This document shows positions 24,601-29,741 of a stretch of 29,741 nucleotides of DNA, one piece after another. The notes under the pieces were generated by a model. The model was not told the DNA's origin. It made no database searches and saw only the letters and a list, made by a program, of their open reading frames with translations. This DNA comes from SFWF01 sp045636705 (GTDB lineage: Bacteria > Bacillota > Clostridia > Oscillospirales > Acutalibacteraceae): assembly GCA_045636705.1 (NCBI GenBank), contig JAZTYA010000003.1:1-29741 (forward strand). Reading direction: 5' to 3'. Position 1 is the first letter of the stretch, and each line of letters begins with the position of its first letter. The position numbers were made by a program, and so were the translations under genes.

Positions 24601-25346
24601 CCGAAAAGGCTATGCGTAACGCAGGCGCTGAACCTGAGATTTTCGTTATCAACAACCTAACCGCAAAAGGAATTGCAGAATCTGCTGAAAACTTTGCGAA
24701 GTTAGTTAAAGAGTCACAGATTATCTTTGTTCCCGGTGGATTCTCAGGCGGAGACGAGCCTGACGGTACAGGTAAATTCATTACCGCATTCTTTAGAAAC
24801 GGCGTTGTTAAAGAGCAGGTTAATGAACTTATTAAGAATCGTGACGGCTTAATGTGTGGTGTTTGTAACGGCTTCCAAGCTATTATTAAGCTAGGTCTTG
24901 TTCCTTACGGCGAGATTATCGATACTGATGAAAACTGCCCAACACTAACATTCAACACTATCGGCAGACACCAGTCAAGAATGGTAAGAACTCGTATCGC
25001 ATCAAACAAGTCTCCTTGGCTTAGCGCTACCAACGTTGGCGACGTTTACAACGTTCCGATTTCACACGGTGAAGGCAAGTTCCTTGCTAGTATGGACCTT
25101 GTTAAGAAACTCGCTGAAAACGGCCAAATCGCTACACAGTACGTTGATTTAGAGGGCAACCCGACATCCGATATTCTCTTTAATCCTAACGATTCTGTTT
25201 GTGCTATCGAGGGTATTACATCTCCTGATGGTAGAATCTTCGGTAAGATGGGCCATTCTGAGAGAACCGGATTTGGACTATATAAGAATGTCGAAGGCAA
25301 CTACGATATGAAGATGTTCGAATCAGCAGTTAAGTATTTTAAATAA
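21651..25346 (+). CDS. purL: Phosphoribosylformylglycinamidine synthase, single-chain with glutaminase domain
   Basis: A 1,231-residue FGAM synthase of the large single-chain type found in Clostridia. The synthetase part has TYWSDHCRHTTF, KNETHNHPTEIEPFGGAATCIGG (split here: KNETHNHPTEIEPFGG then AATCIGG), RCNDFGAGGVSVAVGELADG and GGKDSMSG. The C-terminal class I glutaminase begins about residue 970 with FPGTNCEFDTEKAM; its triad is C1072 (GVCNGFQ), H1139 and E1141 (SHGEG). So this enzyme uses glutamine, unlike the PurF-like protein of the same operon. AAGGAG lies 8 nt before the ATG. Last gene of the operon; a terminator follows. Confidence 0.97.
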   Translation: MVYRIYVEKKAELANEAKALKNDIVSLLRIEGLKELRLLNRYDIENIEKELFDYSVKTVFSEPQLDIVTDEVEASKQDYVFATEYLPGQFDQRADSAAQCIQIISQGEKPLVKTARVYVLSGDLTDSDVEAIKKYVINPVESREATLEKPETLKTDYNIPTSVAVLDGFLKLTESELAEFISSYGLAMDIDDIKFCQEYFKTEDRDPTITEIRMIDTYWSDHCRHTTFLTTIDEAQFEDELLQDAYNEYLAVREKIGRTKPINLMDIGTLAAKYLNKQGKMPNLDESEEINACTVKIKVNVEGEEQDWLLLFKNETHNHPTEIEPFGGAATCIGGAIRDPLSGRSYVYAAMRVTGAADPTKPVSETIVGKLPQRKIVTTAAAGYSSYGNQIGLATGQVDELYHDGYVAKRMEIGAVIAAAPAENVRRERPEDGDIVILLGGRTGRDGCGGATGSSKSHTVESLESCGAEVQKGNAPEERKLQRLFRNKEASLLIKRCNDFGAGGVSVAVGELADGLVIDLNAVPKKYDGLDGTELAISESQERMAVVVEAKDVERFKELAKAENLEATVVARVQAEPRLVMNWNGKAIVDISREFLNSNGAEKHIKVKAKSAENFDKKIGDNFIDEYMKLADDLNVCSKRGLSERVDSTIGAGTVLMPFGGKYQQTPIQAMVNKVSVEKQDTDTVSLMAWGYNPYIAEKSPYHSAYLAVVESVSKLVAAGASFEEVYLTFQEYFERPRKEAERWGKPFSALLGAFKAQVDYGIAAIGGKDSMSGSFEDIDVPPTLVSFAVTTDKVQNIVSPEFKAPNHKVVLIRPELDKNGLPVVESELEIYKAVNELIVSGKAVAAYTPTYGGVAEAVMKMTFGNGIGFAYADDVTMEEIFGYNYGAFILELTEDINVGITLGVTMEENAIFYKGNCLKVEDLQKVYEDKLEEIFPCNIKQGSGEEIPTFNYKAETRVSPAIKTAKPKVLIPVFPGTNCEFDTEKAMRNAGAEPEIFVINNLTAKGIAESAENFAKLVKESQIIFVPGGFSGGDEPDGTGKFITAFFRNGVVKEQVNELIKNRDGLMCGVCNGFQAIIKLGLVPYGEIIDTDENCPTLTFNTIGRHQSRMVRTRIASNKSPWLSATNVGDVYNVPISHGEGKFLASMDLVKKLAENGQIATQYVDLEGNPTSDILFNPNDSVCAIEGITSPDGRIFGKMGHSERTGFGLYKNVEGNYDMKMFESAVKYFK

Positions 25347-25361
25347 TAATATATAAATACA

Positions 25362-25405
25362 AAACAAGACTTATGGCTTTTGCTATAAGTCTTGTTTGCT
25401 TTTTT
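25362..25405 (+). terminator. Strong terminator of the purine operon
   Basis: A 16-bp stem (25362-25377 with 25382-25397, outer arm AAACAAGACTTAT / ATAAGTCTTGTTT, one G-T pair) has a TTTT loop and is followed by GC and six T. Confidence 0.93.
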
Positions 25406-25419
25406 CGACATTATATGAT
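25392..25419 (+). promoter_or_regulatory. Possible promoter of the YwaF-type gene, overlapping the pur terminator
   Basis: TTGTTT (25392-25397) lies in the right arm of the terminator and TATGAT (25414-25419) follows after 16 nt. GGTGAT at 25432-25437 is the ribosome binding site. TTCGACA (25404-25410), the reverse of a Spo0A-box core, lies between the two boxes. Confidence 0.4.
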
Positions 25420-25441
25420 AAAATATTGTTCGGTGATTTTT

Positions 25442-26161
25442 ATGTTTTTTAAGACAAAAGGCACTATACCCGATGGTGTAGGCTTTTCTACGTTTGATAT
25501 AACTCATATCACTTGGATTTTATTTGGCACTCTGCTTTGTATTGCCGCTTGCTATTTTTACAAAAAATTAGAAGCAAAAAAGCAAAAGACAGTAACAATA
25601 ATTTTAGGTGCATATATCTTCATTCAGGAAATGATAAAAAATGTGATTCTTGTTGCATTAGGGGAGTTTAGTGCAGGTTATCTACCGTTTCATCTTTGCG
25701 GAATAAACATTTTGCTAATATTCTTTGATGTAATTAAGCCTACAAAGGTTGTGCGCAGTTTTCTTTATTATTTTTGCATACCCGGTGCGATGTTAGCCTT
25801 ACTTTTCCCAAACTGGACAAGCGTGCCCTTCTTCAACTTTTTTCATTTGCATAGCTTTTTAATACATATATTACTTGTTATGTATCCGCTATTACTTGTA
25901 ACGTCGGGTCAGGTTGACACTAGCATAAAGTCGGCGCTTAAAGGAATCATTTTGCTTATAGCGTTAGCAATCCCCGTATATTTTTTAAATCTTTTGTGGG
26001 ATACAAACTTTATGTTTTTAATGAGACCTGATTCAGGAAATCCGCTTGTTCTGTTTGAAGAATATCTCGGAAATCATCTTTGGGGTTTTCCAATACTTTT
26101 GCCGTTTGTAATTGCCATAATGCACCTTCCGGTTGCGGTGGTTAAAAGAATTAAGAAATAA
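25442..26161 (+). CDS. YwaF/TMEM164-type integral membrane protein
   Basis: A 239-residue membrane protein with about seven hydrophobic segments (roughly 20-40, 50-73, 80-97, 105-122, 135-155, 164-186, 214-234 from the chosen start). The pattern, with HLCGIN in segment 3, FHLHSFLIH before segment 5 and LWDTNFMFLMRPDSGNP in a loop, fits the YwaF/TP0381 integral membrane family. Its function in bacteria is unknown. The ATG at 25442 was chosen because GGTGAT precedes it and because a longer frame from 25373 would start inside the purine terminator. It is not part of the purine operon. Confidence 0.75.
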   Translation: MFFKTKGTIPDGVGFSTFDITHITWILFGTLLCIAACYFYKKLEAKKQKTVTIILGAYIFIQEMIKNVILVALGEFSAGYLPFHLCGINILLIFFDVIKPTKVVRSFLYYFCIPGAMLALLFPNWTSVPFFNFFHLHSFLIHILLVMYPLLLVTSGQVDTSIKSALKGIILLIALAIPVYFLNLLWDTNFMFLMRPDSGNPLVLFEEYLGNHLWGFPILLPFVIAIMHLPVAVVKRIKK

Positions 26162-26190
26162 AAACCGCCTATCGAAAGATAGACGGTTTT
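26161..26190. terminator. Hairpin A: terminator after YwaF gene, near-copy of the hairpin at 27582
   Basis: Arms AAAACCG-c-CTATC and GATAG-a-CGGTTTT with a GAAA loop form a 12-bp stem with one C-A mismatch. The T tract is better on the minus strand (GGCGGTTTTTATTT) than on the plus strand, suggesting it once ended a minus-strand gene too. Confidence 0.75.
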
Positions 26191-26207
26191 AATTTTATAA
26201 AGCTTAC

Positions 26208-26290
26208 TTATTTAGCAGCTTCTTTAACAGCACCTCGTTTATGCAATATCACAAAACAATCCAATAGAAAAGAAAAAGCAGTATAAAATA
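26208..26290 (-). pseudogene. Orphan C-terminal gene tail on the minus strand (tentative)
   Basis: Reading the minus strand toward hairpin A, an open frame ends KRGAVKEAAK-stop (stop at 26208-26210), then hairpin A follows as a terminator. Upstream in the same frame the residues turn into a low-complexity hydrophobic run (about 26245-26290) and no start is seen. This looks like the last dozen codons of a gene whose body has been lost. The parent gene cannot be identified, and chance is possible. Confidence 0.25.
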
Positions 26291-26305
26291 TTATTATTCA
26301 CCAAT

Positions 26306-26320
26306 ATAGTGAAACACTAT
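26306..26320. promoter_or_regulatory. Inverted repeat, possible operator of the XRE-TPR regulator
   Basis: ATAGTG-AAA-CACTAT is a perfect 6-bp inverted repeat with 3-nt centre, 14 nt upstream of the -35 box of the next promoter. XRE-type regulators often bind such short palindromes; binding here is inferred. Confidence 0.35.
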
Positions 26321-26334
26321 CACCAAACGCGATA

Positions 26335-26363
26335 TTGAAATAAAGTTAAATAGTTGATAAAAT
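26335..26363 (+). promoter_or_regulatory. Probable promoter of the XRE-TPR regulator gene
   Basis: TTGAAA (26335-26340) and TAAAAT (26358-26363) are 17 nt apart. The ATG lies 46 nt downstream with GAGGT 8 nt before it. The rest of the gap 26191-26409 shows only the orphan tail and the inverted repeat. Confidence 0.5.
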
Positions 26364-26409
26364 AAACTCAGAAGAGCGCTACTTCCAAATAAATACGCGA
26401 GGTAATATT

Positions 26410-27537
26410 ATGAAATTACAGTTTGGAGATAACTTAAAAAGGCTGAGGAAACAAAGAGAATTGACACAAGAACAATTTGCCGAAAAGTTAGGTGTATCTT
26501 GTCAATCAGTATCAAGATGGGAATTAGGTGTTTGTTATCCTGATTTTGAATTGTTGCCTATAATTGCAAATTGTTTTGAGGTTACTATTGATAGTTTGTT
26601 ATCAAATGATGATATTTCAAAAGAAAGAGATAAAGAATTATTTTTTGAAAAATTAAATACATTTGATTATAAAGATGTGGAACAACTGAATTTAGCAAAA
26701 GAATATTGTTATAAATATCCTTCCGACCCACAATATAAGTGGCATTTGGTTCGCATTGCTACAAATCAAATACTTATAGGCAACGATAAAAACGGTGAAA
26801 TTTATCAAATCCTTAAAACTAATGCAGAAAAATTGCTTGAAACAAAATATAGAGATGCAACAATAGACCAAATGGTTGATGCTTGCAACGAAGATGAACT
26901 TGAATATTGGTTAGAATTATGCCCGTACACATCAACATTTAATAGGCGAGGTTGTCTAGTATCGCGATATAACCGAAGACATGGCACCGAAGATATACAA
27001 ATTGTTCATCAAGGTCTTGAAAATTTAGAAAAGTTTTCGAATCAATTAGATAGACGCTTTCCTGACAGTTATGGTTCAGCAAAAAAATCCGCATATCATT
27101 ATAAAATACTTAATGTTATTGAAAGTTTTGGTGATGGAACGGAAGTGCCTGATGGATGGAAATTGTTTTATGCCTATAAAGAGTTGGTTTTGTCGGCTTG
27201 TCTTTTTGATATGAAAAAATATGATGAAGGTTGGAAACATTTTGATTCTGCTATAAATAAATATAAATATGTGTTTGAATCTACTGATAAATGGTTAGAA
27301 CTTGGCGGTGAATTGTTTTCAAATTTAAAAGTAAACAAAAAATGGACAATGGCTGTTGATGAGAATGGTGAAGAATATGAATTATTTGATATCTCACACT
27401 TATCATTTTATAGTTTAGAGTTTTTATATGGATTTCTAAATAATCCGCGTTGGGCGTGGTTTGACTCAGTACGTAAAACAGATAAATACCAAAACGCAAT
27501 TAAGTGGATTGAAGAGAAAATTAACATAAAATCATAA
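26410..27537 (+). CDS. XRE-family regulator with long helical (TPR-like) C-terminal region
   Basis: A 375-residue protein. Residues 5-63 form a classic XRE helix-turn-helix: NLKRLRKQRELTQEQFAEKLG, then VSCQSVSRWELGVCYPD. The remaining 310 residues are rich in aromatic and charged residues with a repeat-like helical look (for example YCYKYPSDPQYKWHLVRIAT and KYDEGWKHFDSAINKYKYVF), suggesting tetratricopeptide-type repeats. Such proteins are common in Firmicutes as sensors of unknown ligands. Base use is more AT-rich than the neighbours, with many AAA, TTG and AAT codons, which hints at horizontal acquisition. It is bracketed by hairpins A and B. No partner gene is linked. Confidence 0.75.
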   Translation: MKLQFGDNLKRLRKQRELTQEQFAEKLGVSCQSVSRWELGVCYPDFELLPIIANCFEVTIDSLLSNDDISKERDKELFFEKLNTFDYKDVEQLNLAKEYCYKYPSDPQYKWHLVRIATNQILIGNDKNGEIYQILKTNAEKLLETKYRDATIDQMVDACNEDELEYWLELCPYTSTFNRRGCLVSRYNRRHGTEDIQIVHQGLENLEKFSNQLDRRFPDSYGSAKKSAYHYKILNVIESFGDGTEVPDGWKLFYAYKELVLSACLFDMKKYDEGWKHFDSAINKYKYVFESTDKWLELGGELFSNLKVNKKWTMAVDENGEEYELFDISHLSFYSLEFLYGFLNNPRWAWFDSVRKTDKYQNAIKWIEEKINIKS

Positions 27538-27581
27538 AATTTGGGAGAGATTTTCCTCAACCTTTTGCTTAGTTTGATAAA

Positions 27582-27609
27582 AAACCGCCTATCGTTTGAT
27601 AGGCGGTTT
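27582..27609. terminator. Hairpin B: terminator of the alcohol dehydrogenase, shared with the XRE gene
   Basis: A perfect 12-bp stem AAACCGCCTATC / GATAGGCGGTTT with loop GTTT. The T tract is strong on the minus strand (six T, 27579-27584 read in reverse) and weak on the plus strand. Its left arm and loop start are almost identical to hairpin A. Confidence 0.9.
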
Positions 27610-27626
27610 AATATTTATATTATCTA

Positions 27627-28772
27627 TTACCAAAGATTACGGTAAATTTGCATTATAGCTTCTTTATCCGGAGTTCTAGGATTAGTTGCTGTACAAGAAT
27701 CTGCCAAAGCAGCTTCAGCCATCGCTTCAACCTTGCTCATATATTCATTAACCGAAATAGTTCCGATTTCAGAGATTCTAGAAGGAATTTTCATATCCTG
27801 ATTCATAAACTGAATCCACTGAATAAGGGAACGAACACTCATAATTTTGTTATAACTGCTAAGGCCTAAAATATGCGCAATCGTGCAATATCTTTTAACA
27901 GATGGATGATACTCCGATTGTGAACGGCTATCCTTATGTATGTCGGCGTTATATTCAATAATATGGGGTAGCAACATAGCATTTGCACGGCCGTGCGGAA
28001 TGTGAAAGTTAGCACCCAACTGATGAGCCATACCGTGAGTAAGACCTAGAGAAGCAGAGTTAAAAGCCATACCTGCAAGGCAGGAGGCTACGTGCATTTT
28101 TTGTCTTGCGTGGGTGTCATCACCGTTAAGGAATGCACGGAGTAGGAAAACACCGATAATTTCAATAGATTTTTCAGCCAAGGCGGTTGAAAATTCATTA
28201 TGGTCTGTACTAACGTAGGCCTCAATAGCGTGTGTTAAAACGTCCATACCTGTATCGGCAGTGATAGAGGGTGGCACACTTTTAACGAGTTCTGCATCCA
28301 AAATAGCCTCATCTGCAATTAGTTCAGAAGAAACCAATGGATGTTTTACGTGAGCCACAGTATCGTTTACCACCGCAAAGGATGTAACCTCAGAACCTGT
28401 ACCGCTTGTTGTAGGAATAGCAACCATAGCAACATCAGAATACTTATTCATATCCAAAGCAAATTTGCGAATAGCTTTTGCCGAATCAATAGCAGAACCA
28501 CCGCCAACTGTAACAATTACATCGGGCTTATAGGAAAGCATTTTTTGCACGCCAACTGCAATTTTATCAACAGGTGCATCGGCAACAACATCGTGAAAAA
28601 TTTCAAATTCTTTGCCGGTTTCTTTTAAAGGAGCAGTGATTAAATCAATTAAAGGTCCGTTAGCTATGAAAGGGTCGGTTATAACCAATACTCTTTTGTA
28701 TGGCATCTGTGCCAAGCGCTCAAGAGCATTATCACCGAAATATATTTTAGTTTTTAGCTCAAATGATTTCAT
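27627..28772 (-). CDS. Iron-containing alcohol dehydrogenase (EutG/PduQ-like)
   Basis: A 381-residue group III NAD(P)-dependent alcohol dehydrogenase. Motifs: GGGSAIDSAKA (nucleotide binding), IPTTSGTGSEVTSFAVV, and metal ligands in DTGMDVLTHAIEAYVS (Asp, His) and LTHGMAHQLGANFHIPHGRANA (His residues; cited in two parts LTHGMAHQLG and IPHGRANA). The C-terminal NPRTPDKEAIMQIYRNLW resembles 1-propanol/ethanol dehydrogenases of the EutG/PduQ group. It probably reduces an aldehyde to an alcohol in fermentation. The ATG at 28772 (MKSFELKTKIYFG) has AAGGG 7 nt upstream; a frame opening at 28820 runs through the upstream terminator and is rejected. No microcompartment genes are nearby. Confidence 0.9.
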   Translation of the reverse strand: MKSFELKTKIYFGDNALERLAQMPYKRVLVITDPFIANGPLIDLITAPLKETGKEFEIFHDVVADAPVDKIAVGVQKMLSYKPDVIVTVGGGSAIDSAKAIRKFALDMNKYSDVAMVAIPTTSGTGSEVTSFAVVNDTVAHVKHPLVSSELIADEAILDAELVKSVPPSITADTGMDVLTHAIEAYVSTDHNEFSTALAEKSIEIIGVFLLRAFLNGDDTHARQKMHVASCLAGMAFNSASLGLTHGMAHQLGANFHIPHGRANAMLLPHIIEYNADIHKDSRSQSEYHPSVKRYCTIAHILGLSSYNKIMSVRSLIQWIQFMNQDMKIPSRISEIGTISVNEYMSKVEAMAEAALADSCTATNPRTPDKEAIMQIYRNLW

Positions 28773-28798
28773 AAATATCCCTTTCTTTGAATTATCTA

Positions 28799-28832
28799 AA
28801 ACAACTCCGTTCAAAAGCAAACGGAGTTGTTT
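28799..28832 (-). terminator. Terminator downstream of the GGGtGRT gene
   Basis: A 13-bp stem AAACAACTCCGTT / AACGGAGTTGTTT with an 8-nt loop lies between the two minus-strand genes, with a short T tract (GTTTT) on the minus strand. It ends the gene that stops at 28860 and isolates the alcohol dehydrogenase. Confidence 0.8.
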
Positions 28833-28859
28833 AAAAATTTAATGGGTTTTAAGTCTTAA

Positions 28860-29741
28860 TTATTTGCTAGCCTCTTCAACAGCAACTGCGCAAGCAACTG
28901 TCATACCAACCATTGGGTTGTTACCTGCACCGATAAGACCCATCATCTCAACGTGAGCAGGAACAGAAGAAGAACCTGCGAACTGAGCGTCACCGTGCAT
29001 ACGACCCATTGTATCGGTCATACCATAAGAAGCAGGGCCTGCTGCCATGTTGTCAGGATGGAGAGTACGTCCTGTACCACCGCCTGAAGCAACAGAGAAG
29101 TAGTTCTGACCATTTTCAACACACCACTTTTTGTAGGTGCCTGCAACAGGATGTTGGAAACGGGTTGGGTTGGTAGAGTTACCGGTAATGGAAACGCCAA
29201 CCTTCTCAAGCTGCATGATAGCAACGCCTTCGGGAACGTTATCAGAGCCGTAGCACTTAACGTCTGCACGAGGACCGTTAGAGAATGCCTTCTCAGAAAT
29301 AACCTTAACCTCTTCTGCATAAGGATCAAACTCGGTCTCAACAAAGGTAAAGCCGTTGATACGAGAAATGATGTAAGCAGCGTCTTTTCCAAGACCGTTA
29401 AGAATTACGCGAAGGGGAGTGGTTCTAACCTTGTTAGCGTTAAGAGCAATCTTAATAGCGCCTTCAGCAGCAGCGAAAGACTCGTGACCTGCTAAGAAGC
29501 AGAAGCACTCGGTTTCGTCTGAAAGTAACATTTTACCAAGGTTACCGTGGCCTAAACCAACCTTGCGGTTTTCAGCAACAGAACCGGGGATGCAGAATGC
29601 CTGAAGACCGATACCGATAGCGGCAGCAGCGTCAGCAGCCTTTGTGCAACCCTTCTTGATTGCGATAGCGCAACCAACGGTGTAAGCCCATTTTGCATTC
29701 TCAAATGCGATAGGCTGAGTTTCCTCTACAATCTTGTAGGG
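28860..29741 (-). CDS. GGGtGRT-family protein, 5' end cut by the window edge
   Basis: The frame is open to the last base (it reads PYKIVEETQPIAFENAKWAY at the edge), so 293 residues are visible and the N-terminus lies outside. The name-giving motif is present: VASGGGTGRTLHPDNMAAGP, followed by DTMGRMHGDAQFAGSSSVPAH and GLIGAGNNPMVGMT. Earlier segments include CTKAADAAAAIGIG and ETECFCFLAGHESFAA. The family is widespread in Clostridia, usually about 330 residues, and has no established function; it is often found beside an Fe-S scaffold-like gene, which would lie beyond this window. It is co-directional with the alcohol dehydrogenase but separated by a terminator. An internal ATG at 29531 is not the real start. 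Confidence 0.88.
   Translation of the reverse strand, partial: PYKIVEETQPIAFENAKWAYTVGCAIAIKKGCTKAADAAAAIGIGLQAFCIPGSVAENRKVGLGHGNLGKMLLSDETECFCFLAGHESFAAAEGAIKIALNANKVRTTPLRVILNGLGKDAAYIISRINGFTFVETEFDPYAEEVKVISEKAFSNGPRADVKCYGSDNVPEGVAIMQLEKVGVSITGNSTNPTRFQHPVAGTYKKWCVENGQNYFSVASGGGTGRTLHPDNMAAGPASYGMTDTMGRMHGDAQFAGSSSVPAHVEMMGLIGAGNNPMVGMTVACAVAVEEASK

Noticed and set aside
28773..28820. Longer start for the alcohol dehydrogenase
   Set aside because: The extension lies in the terminator hairpin of the upstream gene and is absent from the usual family N-terminus.
29018..29495. Open frames of over 110 codons on both strands within the GGGtGRT gene
   Set aside because: They are shadows of the conserved coding frame, low in sense and without translation signals.
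1..29741. CRISPR arrays, insertion sequences, prophage genes and rRNA
   Set aside because: No regularly spaced repeats, transposase, integrase or phage structural motifs, and no rRNA sequence were seen on either strand.

Overview
The window (about 29.7 kb, AT-rich) reads as chromosome from a spore-forming, low-GC member of the Clostridia, probably an anaerobic gut or rumen type. The evidence is a full-length Spo0A, a pyrophosphate-type phosphofructokinase, a Clostridia-style purine operon (single large PurL, PurF-like protein starting Met-Gly-Gly, separate PurO and AICAR transformylase), a GGGtGRT-family protein, and AAGGAG-type ribosome binding sites throughout. No species can be named from sequence alone.

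Region 1 (1-4.5 kb) is the 3' part of a very large multidomain protein, presumably secreted. It carries a dockerin-like calcium loop, a propeller-like region, an endonuclease/exonuclease/phosphatase (EEP) domain, an SGNH esterase and a sialate-O-acetylesterase-like (SASA) domain in one chain. Region 2 (4.5-6.7 kb) holds spo0A and a cytosolic calcineurin-type phosphoesterase.

Region 3 (6.7-12.5 kb) is a catabolic island. An AraC-type regulator is divergent from five co-directional genes: a UlaG-like metallo-beta-lactamase-fold hydrolase, an enolase-superfamily sugar-acid dehydratase, a GH16 protein, a GH-A clan (GH39-like) glycosidase and an SDR dehydrogenase. None has a signal peptide and no transporter is linked, so they probably act inside the cell on an imported oligosaccharide. 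The substrate cannot be read from the sequence. A PPi-dependent phosphofructokinase with its own strong promoter follows, then a small XRE-type regulator on the minus strand.

Region 4 (14.3-25.4 kb) starts with tRNA-Thr(CGT). A clear ZTP (pfl) riboswitch with an overlapping terminator follows, controlling the purine operon purE-purF-like-purM-purN-purO-purH(AICARFT)-purD-purL. Two features stand out: the PurF homologue has lost its glutaminase cysteine and surrounding active site, and IMP cyclohydrolase is a PurO-type protein separate from the AICAR transformylase. purC, purB, purK and purT are not here.

Region 5 (25.4-29.7 kb) holds a YwaF/TMEM164-type membrane protein, then an AT-rich XRE regulator bracketed by two near-identical hairpins and an orphan gene tail (a possible insertion). 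On the minus strand are an iron-containing alcohol dehydrogenase and a GGGtGRT-family protein cut by the window edge. No CRISPR array, transposase, integrase or rRNA was seen.
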